Assembly (NCBI RefSeq): GCF_007018965.1
Contig: NZ_VJYZ01000020.1
Coordinates: 20,773 to 84,772 of the forward strand
DNA from: Paracoccus marinus
GTDB taxonomy: Bacteria > Pseudomonadota > Alphaproteobacteria > Rhodobacterales > Rhodobacteraceae
Direction of reading: 5' to 3'
Length of the DNA stretch: 64,000 nucleotides
Shown: positions 46,883 to 57,399 of the stretch, piece by piece
Layout: each line of letters opens with the position of its first letter
How positions within the stretch are numbered: position 1 is the stretch's first letter
Translations under genes and position numbers: made by a program
Notes under the pieces: generated by a model
Databases searched by the model: none
What the model was told of the DNA's origin: nothing
What the model saw: only the letters and a program-made list of their open reading frames with translations

Positions 46883-47857
46883 ATGGAACTCTCAATGCTC
46901 ATCATGGGCCAGCCCGCGTGGATGTGGCTGACCTTTCTGGCTGTGGTCGTCGTGCTGTTGGTTCTCGACCTCGGCGTCCTTAACAAGGGCGACGAGGAAA
47001 TCGGCGTCCGCAAGTCGCTGATGCTGTCCCTGTTCTACATCACGATCGGCGTGGCCTTCGGCGGCTTCGTCTGGATGCAGCTTGGCCAGCAACCGGCGCT
47101 GGAATACTGGACCGGCTTCGTGGTCGAGAAATCGCTGGCGATGGACAACGTGTTCGTCATGGCCACGATCTTCGGTTTCTTCGCGGTGCCGCGCCACCTG
47201 CAGCACCGAGTGCTGTTCTGGGGCATCCTGGGCGTCATCGTGCTGCGCGCGATCATGATCGGCTTCGGCGCCACGCTTGTTCAGCGCTACGAATGGGTGC
47301 TGCTGGTGTTCGCCGCGTTCCTGATCTTCACCGGGATCAGGATGCTGATGTCGGGGCACGAGGATGACGCCGACCCCAGCGAAAGCTGGATGCTGTCGTG
47401 GCTCACGCGCCACATGCGGGTGACGAACGGTTTCGTCGGGAACCGCTTCTTCGTGCGCCAGCCGGGTCCGTCGGGAAAGGCGCTGCTTTACGCGACGCCC
47501 CTGTTCGTGGCGCTGGTGGCGATCGAGTTCGCGGACCTGATCTTCGCCGTCGATTCGGTGCCCGCGATCTTCGCGATCACGACCGATCCCTATCTCGTCT
47601 ACACCTCGAACATCTTCGCGATCCTGGGCCTGCGGGCGCTTTACTTCGCGCTGGCGGCGATCCTGCACCGCTTCGTCTATCTGAAGCCCGCGCTCGCGAT
47701 CCTGCTGATCTTCATCGGCGGCAAGGTGGTCGTGGCAGACCTGATGGGGATCGAGAAGGTGCCGCCTGCGATCTCGCTCGGCGTGACCTTCGTGATCCTG
47801 GCGGCGGGGATCGCCTGGTCGCTCATCAAGACGCGCGGCGACAAGCCGGCGCACTGA
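46883..47857 (+). CDS. TerC/Alx-family membrane protein
   Basis: 324 residues with about nine transmembrane helices. Family signatures: VLDLGVLNKGDEEIGVRKSL, VVEKSLAMDNVFVMATIFGFFAVP with acidic residues in the membrane, and VALVAIEFADLIFAVDSVPAIFAIT. TerC/Alx proteins export manganese, and some metalate secreted enzymes. AGGGGA precedes the ATG at 46883; a GTG seven codons upstream is less likely. A strong hairpin follows the stop. Confidence 0.93.
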   Translation: MELSMLIMGQPAWMWLTFLAVVVVLLVLDLGVLNKGDEEIGVRKSLMLSLFYITIGVAFGGFVWMQLGQQPALEYWTGFVVEKSLAMDNVFVMATIFGFFAVPRHLQHRVLFWGILGVIVLRAIMIGFGATLVQRYEWVLLVFAAFLIFTGIRMLMSGHEDDADPSESWMLSWLTRHMRVTNGFVGNRFFVRQPGPSGKALLYATPLFVALVAIEFADLIFAVDSVPAIFAITTDPYLVYTSNIFAILGLRALYFALAAILHRFVYLKPALAILLIFIGGKVVVADLMGIEKVPPAISLGVTFVILAAGIAWSLIKTRGDKPAH

Positions 47858-47885
47858 CCGGGCCGGTACCCGCGAACGTAACAGG

Positions 47886-47917
47886 AACGCGGCCTTCCCA
47901 CGGAAGGCCGCGTTGTC
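47886..47917 (+). terminator. Terminator between TerC and uvrD
   Basis: Perfect 13-bp stem AACGCGGCCTTCC (47886-47898) and GGAAGGCCGCGTT (47902-47914) with a CAC loop, followed by GTCT. Very stable; the T-tract is short. It nearly abuts the start of uvrD. Confidence 0.75.
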
Positions 47918-47930
47918 TATGCTGGAACCC

Positions 47931-50345
47931 ATGAGCGAGTTCGACGACTTTGACGCCTTCGAGGCCGCGGCGGCCGCCCCCGCCCGCATCCCCCTGTCGC
48001 AGCGCGCGATGGGCACGGGCGGCGGGCAGCCCGCCCCCTATCTCGACGGGCTGAACCCGGCGCAGCGACAGGCAGTCGAGGCGCTGGACGGCCCGGTCCT
48101 GCTGCTGGCGGGCGCGGGCACCGGCAAGACCCGCGCGCTGACGACGCGGATCGCCCACCTGCTGACGCAGGGCCGCGCGACGCCGGGCCGGATCCTTGCC
48201 GTGACCTTCACCAACAAGGCCGCGCGCGAGATGAAGAACCGCGTCGCCCGCCTGCTGGGCGAGACGGTCGAGGGGATGCCGTGGCTCGGCACCTTCCACT
48301 CCATCAGCGTCAAGATCCTGCGCCGCCACGCCGAGCTGGTCGGCGCGGGCGACCTGCACCTGAAGCCGAGCTTCACGATCCTCGACACCGACGACCAGAT
48401 CCGCCTGCTCAAGCAGCTGATCGCGGCGGAAAACATCGACGAGAAGCGCTGGCCCGCGCGGATGCTGGCCGGGCTGATCGACGGCTGGAAGAACCGCGCG
48501 CTGACGCCCTCGCGCGTCCCGGCTGGCGAATCGCACGCCTATGACGGCCGCGGCGCCGCGCTTTACGACCAGTATCAGCGCCGCCTGCTGGAACTGAACG
48601 CGGCCGACTTCGGCGACCTGCTGTTGCATTGCGTCACGATCTTCCAGGCGCACCCGGACGTGCTGGCCCAGTGGCAGGACCGCTTCCGCTACATCCTCGT
48701 GGACGAATACCAGGACACGAACGTCGCCCAGTACCTGTGGCTGCGGCTGCTGGCGCAGGCGCACCGCAACATCTGCTGCGTGGGCGACGACGACCAGTCG
48801 ATCTACGGCTGGCGAGGGGCCGAGGTCGGCAACATCCTGCGGTTCGAGCAGGATTTTCCGGGCGCGCAGGTGATCCGGCTGGAACAGAACTACCGTTCGA
48901 CCCCGCATATCCTTGCCGCGGCGTCCGGGCTGATCGCGGCCAACAAGGGGCGCCTTGGCAAGACGCTGTGGACGGAATCGGAGGGCGGCGAGAAGCTGCG
49001 CCTGATCGGCCACTGGGACAGCGAGGCCGAAGCGCGCTGGATCGGCGAGGAGATCGAGGCGTTACACGGCGGCCACCGCCACGCGATCGGCAAGCGCAGC
49101 CTCAACGACATCGCGATCCTCGTCCGCGCCACGCACCAGATGCGCGCGTTCGAGGACCGCTTCCTGACCATCGGCCTGCCCTACCGCGTCATCGGCGGCC
49201 CCCGCTTCTACGAGCGGCAGGAAATCCGCGATGCGATGGCCTATTTCCGCCTTGCCGTCAGCCCCACGGACGACCTCGCCTTCGAGCGGATCGCGAACAC
49301 GCCCAAGCGCGGCCTGGGCGAAAAGGGGATGCAGACGATCCAGCGCGAGGCGCGCGCCAGCGGCCTGTCGCTGGTCGAGGGGGCGGCGGCGGCCGTCGCG
49401 GGCGGCGCCCTGTCGGGCAAGGCCGCATCGGCGATGCGCGCATTCACCACCCAGATGGGCCGCTGGCACGCCGACGCGCTCGACACGACCGTGAACCACG
49501 TCGAGCTGGCAGAGCGCATGCTGGACGAATCCGGCTACACCGCGATGTGGCAGAACGACAAATCGCCCGACGCGCCGGGCCGGCTGGAAAACCTCAAGGA
49601 ACTCGTGAAGGCGCTGGAGGAGTTCGAGAATCTGCAAGGCTTTCTCGACCACGTCGCGCTGGTCATGGACGCGGCCGAGGGCGAGCAGGCCGAGGAGGTG
49701 TCGATCATGACGCTGCACGCCGCCAAGGGCCTGGAATATCCGATCGTGTTCCTGCCGGGATGGGAGGACGGGTTGTTCCCCAGCCAGCGCAGCATGGACG
49801 AATCGGGGCTGAAAGGATTGGAGGAGGAGCGGCGGCTGGCTTACGTCGGCATCACCCGCGCCGAAGAGCTCGCGACGATCACCTTCGCCGGCAACCGTCG
49901 CATGTACGGGCAGTGGCAATCCTCTCTGCCGTCCCGCTTCATCGACGAGCTGCCCGACGACCACGTCGATGTCCTGACCCCCCCCGGCCTTTACGGCGGC
50001 GGTTTCGGGGCGGCGGCCCAGTCTTTTGCCCAGCCCTTCGCACCGTCGATGATGCACGAACGCGCGGCCAGCGCCGACGTCTACAACTCGCCGGGCTGGA
50101 AGCGGATGCAGGAACGCGCGGGCGCGCGGCCCGCGCCCGTCCACCGCACCCCCATCGTGATCGACGCCGAACCGGCCGCGCGGTTCACCGTGGGCGACCG
50201 GGTGTTCCACCAGAAGTTCGGCACCGGCACGATCATGGGCATCGCCGAGGACACGCTGACGGTCGAGTTCCCGGCCGGGTTCAAGAACGTCAAGGCCTCC
50301 TACATCCAGCCGGCTACCGCCTCCGCCGACGACGTGCCGTTCTGA
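47931..50345 (+). CDS. uvrD: ATP-dependent DNA helicase UvrD/PcrA
   Basis: 804-residue superfamily 1A helicase. An acidic leader (EFDDFDAFEAAAA) precedes LNPAQRQAVEALDGPVLLLAGAGTGKTRALTTRI (Q motif and Walker A), then VTFTNKAAREMKNRV (Ia), VDEYQDTN (II), GDDDQSIYGWRGAE (III), LEQNYRST (IV), MTLHAAKGLEYPIVFLPGWEDGLFP (V) and EERRLAYVGITRAEE (VI). The C-terminal GDRVFHQKFGTGTIMGI is the PcrA-type tudor-like domain. Used in excision repair and at stalled RNA polymerase. ATG 47919 is an alternative start. Confidence 0.96.
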   Translation: MSEFDDFDAFEAAAAAPARIPLSQRAMGTGGGQPAPYLDGLNPAQRQAVEALDGPVLLLAGAGTGKTRALTTRIAHLLTQGRATPGRILAVTFTNKAAREMKNRVARLLGETVEGMPWLGTFHSISVKILRRHAELVGAGDLHLKPSFTILDTDDQIRLLKQLIAAENIDEKRWPARMLAGLIDGWKNRALTPSRVPAGESHAYDGRGAALYDQYQRRLLELNAADFGDLLLHCVTIFQAHPDVLAQWQDRFRYILVDEYQDTNVAQYLWLRLLAQAHRNICCVGDDDQSIYGWRGAEVGNILRFEQDFPGAQVIRLEQNYRSTPHILAAASGLIAANKGRLGKTLWTESEGGEKLRLIGHWDSEAEARWIGEEIEALHGGHRHAIGKRSLNDIAILVRATHQMRAFEDRFLTIGLPYRVIGGPRFYERQEIRDAMAYFRLAVSPTDDLAFERIANTPKRGLGEKGMQTIQREARASGLSLVEGAAAAVAGGALSGKAASAMRAFTTQMGRWHADALDTTVNHVELAERMLDESGYTAMWQNDKSPDAPGRLENLKELVKALEEFENLQGFLDHVALVMDAAEGEQAEEVSIMTLHAAKGLEYPIVFLPGWEDGLFPSQRSMDESGLKGLEEERRLAYVGITRAEELATITFAGNRRMYGQWQSSLPSRFIDELPDDHVDVLTPPGLYGGGFGAAAQSFAQPFAPSMMHERAASADVYNSPGWKRMQERAGARPAPVHRTPIVIDAEPAARFTVGDRVFHQKFGTGTIMGIAEDTLTVEFPAGFKNVKASYIQPATASADDVPF

Positions 50346-50486
50346 GCAGCGGGCTCAGTCGGGCGGGCCTAAATATCCCGCGGGCTTCCGAGCGCCCGGA
50401 AAACGATCACGTGGACCATTTTCAGCGAGGAAGGCCGCGGCAGTGGCCGAAGGCGCGACTCCCCGGGCTGGCGCCACCAACTGCAC

Positions 50487-50515
50487 TTGACCTGCCCCCC
50501 GCCCCGCCCTACCTC
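50487..50515 (+). promoter_or_regulatory. Promoter of RNase P RNA
   Basis: TTGACC (50487-50492), 17 bases, TACCTC (50510-50515). The predicted start matches the first paired base of the RNA at 50523. Confidence 0.65.
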
Positions 50516-50522
50516 CCCCCTC

Positions 50523-50917
50523 GCGCGGATGGCCGGATGACCGCGGGCGGCTTGTCCGTTCGAGGAAAGTCCGGGCTCCATGCAGGCACGGTGCCGGGTA
50601 ACGCCCGGCGGGGGCGACCCCAGGGAAAGCGCCACAGAGATGAGACCGCCGCGCAGCCTATCGCGCGGCAAGGGTGAAACGGTGGGGTAAGAGCCCACCG
50701 CGGGACGGGCAACCGGACCGGCAAGGCAAGCCCCACCGGGAGCAATGCCGAATAGGGATCGCGCGCAAGGCTCGCCTTGCAGGGCCGCCTGCGCCCCAGC
50801 AGATCCGGGTTGGCAGCTAGATCCCGCCGGCAACGGCGGGACCAGAGGAATGGTCATCCACGGGCTGTCCTGCAAGGGGCCGCCCCGGACAAAACCCGGC
50901 TTACAGGCCATCCGCGC
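50523..50917 (+). ncRNA. rnpB: RNase P catalytic RNA, type A
   Basis: About 395 nt. P1 is a 12-bp helix, GCGCGGATGGCC (50523-50534) with GGCCATCCGCGC (50906-50917). Conserved regions are present: GAGGAAAGTCCGGGCTCC near the 5' end, GGTGAAACGGTGGGGTAAGAG, the GCCGAATAGGG-like segment, and AGAGGAATGGTCATCC with AAACCCGGCTTACAGGCC at the 3' end. It cleaves tRNA 5' leaders. Ends come from P1 pairing. Confidence 0.97.
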
Positions 50918-50975
50918 AAATACGGCCCGACCTGTCGGAATCCGGGAACGATCCGCGAATGTTCGCGTCCGGCTG

Positions 50976-51003
50976 TTGACTCTGCCCCGCGCATGCGTAA
51001 AAG
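50976..51003 (+). promoter_or_regulatory. Promoter of rpmG
   Basis: TTGACT (50976-50981), 16 bases, TAAAAG (50998-51003). One of the best sigma-70-like matches in the window; leader of about 60 bases to the ATG. Confidence 0.7.
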
Positions 51004-51072
51004 GCGGGCTTCACGGAATTACACGGGTGCCCCACGGTTCAAGACGGCCGCGCCCGAGCAGGAGCGACGACC

Positions 51073-51240
51073 ATGGCGAAGCCGACCACCATCAAGATCC
51101 GCCTGAACTCCAGCGCGGGCACCGGCCACTTCTACGTGACCAAGAAGAACGCGCGCACGATGACCGAGAAGATGACGGTCAACAAGTACGACCCCGTCGT
51201 TCGCAAGCACGTCGAATACAAGGAAGGCAAGATCAAGTAA
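51073..51240 (+). CDS. rpmG: Ribosomal protein bL33
   Basis: 55 residues, the normal size: [20 protein letters not shown], then [14 protein letters not shown] and [18 protein letters not shown]. It lacks the CxxC pairs of the zinc-binding form, so this is the zinc-free C-minus type common in alphaproteobacteria. AGGAG lies seven bases before the ATG. Has its own promoter and a terminator. Confidence 0.98.
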   Translation: MAKPTTIKIRLNSSAGTGHFYVTKKNARTMTEKMTVNKYDPVVRKHVEYKEGKIK

Positions 51241-51264
51241 GATCCGCCGCATCCGACCGGTCCC

Positions 51265-51291
51265 AAGGCCGCGCCCCGTGCGCGGCCTTTT
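51265..51291 (+). terminator. Rho-independent terminator of rpmG
   Basis: 10-bp stem AAGGCCGCGC (51265-51274) with GCGCGGCCTT (51280-51289), followed by TTGCG; 25 bases after the rpmG stop. Confidence 0.8.
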
Positions 51292-51391
51292 GCGTCTCCG
51301 GGCGCGTGTCACGCAGCCTTCATCGCGCGGTCACCGGGGCGTCGCGGCCCTGCGGCATCCTGTCGCCATCGCAATGGACAGGAAGACTGCC

Positions 51392-52291
51392 GTGGCGCTT
51401 CACGCCATCAACGCAGGCCAGCCCCTTACCCCCGCGATCCGGGCGGCCGCCGCGGGTCTCGCCCCCGGCGCGCCGGTCGTCGTCATGGTCCACGGCTTCC
51501 GCTTCTCGCCCGCGTCCACCCAGCACGACCCGCACCGCCACATCCTGTCGCTGACCCCTACCGCGGGCGAACGTCGCGCGGTGTCGTGGCCCGCGGGCCT
51601 GGGCTTCACCGCCGCCGGTGACGAGGGGCTCGCGCTCGCCTTCGGGTGGGAAGCGCGCGGCAAGCTGCGCCACGCCTACGCGCAGGCGGGTGAGGTTGGC
51701 GCGGGCCTTGCCGCCCTGATCGACGAGGTGTCGGAGGCGTCGGGGCGCGCGGTCGCGGTGATCGGCCATTCGCTTGGCGCGCGCGTCGCGCTCAGCGCGA
51801 TGGCGCGGGTCCAGCCGGGAAGCATGGGCCGCGTTGTCCTGCTGGCGGGCGCCGAGTTCCGCGACCGGGCCGAGGCCGCGCTTGCGACCCCCGGCGGCCG
51901 CCGCGCCGAGGTCATCAACGTCACCACGCGCGAGAACGACCCCTTCGATTTCGCCGTGGAACTGCTGCTGGGCCGCGGCCAGGGCGCCACCATCGGGCTG
52001 GGCCTGTCGCAGCGGGCGCGGAACTGGATCGACCTGCAGATCGACCAGCCCGAGGTGCTGGCGGGCCTCGCCGCGCTCGGCTTCGCGGTTTCGGCGCCGG
52101 GGTCGCGCGCCTGCCACTGGTCACCTTATCTGCGCGCGGGAATGTTCGACCTGTACCGCGCCGCGCTCTGCCATCCGTGGTCGCTACCGCTGCCGCTGAT
52201 CGCGCGGCACATCCCCGACCGCCAGGCGCCGCGCTGGTCGCGGCTGTTGCGGCTGCGCCCGGCTCAGTCGCCGTCCCTGGGCAGGGCGTGA
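51392..52291 (+). CDS. Alpha/beta hydrolase family protein
   Basis: 299 residues from a GTG that has AGGAAG six bases upstream; an ATG six codons earlier (51374) is possible. VVVMVHGFRFSPASTQHDPHRHIL holds the oxyanion HGF turn, and AVIGHSLGARVALSAMA is the nucleophile elbow with Ser in GHSLG. A late His could be in CHWSPYL. A conserved Rhodobacteraceae hydrolase of unknown substrate. Its last 28 bases overlap the 3' end of yciB on the other strand. Confidence 0.85.
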   Translation: MALHAINAGQPLTPAIRAAAAGLAPGAPVVVMVHGFRFSPASTQHDPHRHILSLTPTAGERRAVSWPAGLGFTAAGDEGLALAFGWEARGKLRHAYAQAGEVGAGLAALIDEVSEASGRAVAVIGHSLGARVALSAMARVQPGSMGRVVLLAGAEFRDRAEAALATPGGRRAEVINVTTRENDPFDFAVELLLGRGQGATIGLGLSQRARNWIDLQIDQPEVLAGLAALGFAVSAPGSRACHWSPYLRAGMFDLYRAALCHPWSLPLPLIARHIPDRQAPRWSRLLRLRPAQSPSLGRA

Positions 52292-52890
52292 CGCGCGAAT
52301 AGCGGACCGTTCGCGATGAAGAACAGGAAGGTCGCGGCGAGGATGCCGAAGGTCTTGAAGTTGACCCAGGCCTGATCGCTCAGCACCAGCCCCATGAACC
52401 CGCCCGGGTCGGTCGCGCGCCGCAGCACCTCGTTCAGCGCCGCCAGCGCCACAAAGAACCAGATCAGCCGGATGGTGAGCAGCCGCCAGCCCCGATGGGT
52501 CAGGGGCAGCGCCGCGTTCATCACCAGTTCCAGCCAGTTGCGGCCAAGCGCCAGGCCAAGCGCCAGCAGCCCCGCGAAGATCGCGTAGATGATCGTGGGC
52601 TTCATCTTGAAAAAGCGCGGATCGTTGAGCCAGATCGACAGCCCGCCGAACACGACGACCAGCACCAGCGTCAGCATCTGCATGACCGACAGCGTGCCGG
52701 TCAGCGCCCACTGCGCGGCGGTGCAAAGGACCAGCACCGGCACGAACACCAGCGTCGCGCCGACGACGCCGCTGTAGTCGGTGCCCATCAGCGTGATCGT
52801 GTGTTCCTTGAGCAGCAGGAACGCGACGAAGAACACGACCAGCGGGCCATATTCCAGCAGCGCCTTCAGCTTGGGGTCGATCGTTCGCAT
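52264..52890 (-). CDS. yciB: Inner membrane-spanning protein YciB / intracellular septation protein A
   Basis: 208 residues, five to six transmembrane helices. LLEYGPLVVFFVAFLL, DPRFFKMKPTIIYAIFAG, and LTIRLIWFFVALAALNEVL are the IspZ/YciB blocks (the KPTIIY motif is diagnostic). The E. coli family member takes part in envelope synthesis at the septum. The gene is 92 bp downstream of the DUF1223 gene on the same strand. Confidence 0.95.
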   Translation of the reverse strand: MRTIDPKLKALLEYGPLVVFFVAFLLLKEHTITLMGTDYSGVVGATLVFVPVLVLCTAAQWALTGTLSVMQMLTLVLVVVFGGLSIWLNDPRFFKMKPTIIYAIFAGLLALGLALGRNWLELVMNAALPLTHRGWRLLTIRLIWFFVALAALNEVLRRATDPGGFMGLVLSDQAWVNFKTFGILAATFLFFIANGPLFARHALPRDGD

Positions 52891-52982
52891 CGGCGTTATC
52901 CTTGGTGACGGCGGGCGTGTTGTCGCGCACTCGCGCCGGTGCCGCAAGCGCGGCGGGGCTCGCCGTCGGGGCGAGGCGCGGA

Positions 52983-54257
52983 TCAGTCCAGCCTGACGGC
53001 GGCGAGGATCGGCCCCGGCATCCCGCCCTTGCCGGGCAGCGCCTGCTGGGCGAGGATCGCGTGCAGCGTGTCGGCCGGGAAGCTGCCCTTGGCCCCGCCG
53101 CCGGGCGACACGGTCAGCCGCAGCGGCGAATGGGCGTCCCATGTCGCAAGCTCCTCGGTGCCCAGGACGATGTTGGCGTAGGCCACGGTCTTGCCGCGGT
53201 TCTCGCCCGCCCGGATCGTCACCTCGCGCAGCGGCGCATAACGGACCAGCACGACCCTGACGCCGCCGGGGATCGCGGCGCGCGGGGTCAGCTGGATCAC
53301 GTGGCGTGGCCCGTCGTCCGAGGCGGTGACCATGATCGCGGCCGGACGGGCGCGGTGATCCTCGATCATCGCCATCAGGTCGGCGTGACGCACGCTCAGA
53401 GCCGTGTCCTGACCGCCGACGATCATCTGCGGCGTGTAGACGCCCTGCTCGCCCACAGCGCGGGCGTAGCCTTCCTGGCGGTCGGTGTTTTCCGGGCGCG
53501 CGAACTGGTCGGCCCAGCCGAGATAGTCCCAGTAGTCCACGTGCCAGGCGAGCGGCAGCACGTCGGGGCGCGCGGTCAGGCTTGTGAACATCCGGTCCGC
53601 CGGCGGACAGGACGAGCAGCCCTGCGCGGTGAAAAGCTCGACCACGACCGGGCCCGCGTTCATCGGGGCCGCGGGCGCGGACGGCGGCGCGGCGGCGGCA
53701 CCCATCATCGCGGCGGCGGCGCCCCAGCCTTCGGGCGCGGCACGGCGGACGGGCGGCAACGTGTGCGCGTCGGAAGCCGCCTGCGGCGACACGGCCACGT
53801 CGCCGGTCGCGTCCATCAGCGACAGATCGGCCACGTCCGAGCCGGACATGAGTGCGGCCCCCTCGGGCGCTTCGATCAGGCCGGGGGTGTCATCAGGGGG
53901 CGTGTCGCCGGGAAGGGCTTCGTCAAAGGGCATGTCGCCGGGGTCGCCCACAGGATCGGGACCGCCAGGGCCGCCTTGAGGATCGCCGTTCCCGGCGTGG
54001 CCGCCCGGGGCCGGCCCGCCGACATCTGCCGGTCCGCGCCCGTCATGGCCGTTGTGCCCGCGCCCATCGGGGGCCGCGGCCCCGGGGTTGCCGTCCCGGC
54101 CCGGCTGATCCTGCGCCCAGGTCGCGCCGGGCGCCGCGGCAAGCGCCAGCAACGCGGCGGCCAGCAGCCCGGCGCGGCGCGCCGGAAGCAGCCTGGCGGC
54201 GACGGATCGCAGACAGGTCGGGTGGCCTGACGGGCCGGAAGGAATGTTCGATCGCAT
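52983..54257 (-). CDS. DUF1223 thioredoxin-like secreted protein with long low-complexity insert
   Basis: 424 residues. The start at 54257 gives a signal peptide with core LLAAALLALAAAPGATWA. A Gly/Pro/Asp-rich region of about 150 residues follows, unlike other DUF1223 proteins, which have little between signal and domain. The C-terminal 235 residues are DUF1223: VVVELFTAQGCSSCPPADRMF with a CxxC pair, LAWHVDYWDYLGWADQFARPEN and YTPQMIVGG. A periplasmic thiol protein of unknown role. Opposite to acnA. Confidence 0.85.
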   Translation of the reverse strand: MRSNIPSGPSGHPTCLRSVAARLLPARRAGLLAAALLALAAAPGATWAQDQPGRDGNPGAAAPDGRGHNGHDGRGPADVGGPAPGGHAGNGDPQGGPGGPDPVGDPGDMPFDEALPGDTPPDDTPGLIEAPEGAALMSGSDVADLSLMDATGDVAVSPQAASDAHTLPPVRRAAPEGWGAAAAMMGAAAAPPSAPAAPMNAGPVVVELFTAQGCSSCPPADRMFTSLTARPDVLPLAWHVDYWDYLGWADQFARPENTDRQEGYARAVGEQGVYTPQMIVGGQDTALSVRHADLMAMIEDHRARPAAIMVTASDDGPRHVIQLTPRAAIPGGVRVVLVRYAPLREVTIRAGENRGKTVAYANIVLGTEELATWDAHSPLRLTVSPGGGAKGSFPADTLHAILAQQALPGKGGMPGPILAAVRLD

Positions 54258-54540
54258 GTCTTTGGAAGTCGGCCCTTGGCGGCCCAATCGCAAATCAACG
54301 GTTCGTTAGGACCCGCGTGAACCGCGCGCCGTGTGCAGAACTTGCCACACCCTACGGCGGCCGCCGGGATACCCCGGCCAAGCGACGTCCTCGCCCGCTT
54401 GCAGCCGCTGGTGGACGAAGGTATACCACTGCATACATTGCTGCCCGCCTTGCAGCGCCCGGCGATTCCGGGCAATTCGGTGGCAGCGCAAGACCAAGCC
54501 AGCCGCCGACCTGCCGGCACCGCCAGAGGGAACGAACATC
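54258..54540. other. Intergenic region between DUF1223 and acnA
   Basis: 283 bp, no coding region seen. It contains a perfect palindrome GGTATACC (54420-54427) followed by GCATAC (54431-54436), the sort of half-sites used by GntR/FadR-family regulators, about 115 bp before the acnA ATG. AGAGGGAA at 54525 onward is the acnA ribosome site. Confidence 0.5.
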
Positions 54541-57330
<2,790 letters not shown>

Positions 57331-57351
57331 TCGCCGGGCCATCGGATGAAC

Positions 57352-57384
57352 GAACCCCCGGCCTCGCGGCCGGGGGTTCTTCGT
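57352..57384. terminator. Bidirectional terminator between acnA and ggt
   Basis: Perfect 12-bp stem GAACCCCCGGCC (57352-57363) with GGCCGGGGGTTC (57368-57379), loop TCGC, then TTCGTT. It lies between two convergent genes and is symmetric enough to serve both. Confidence 0.85.
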
Positions 57385-57399
57385 TGCGCGGACGGCCTG

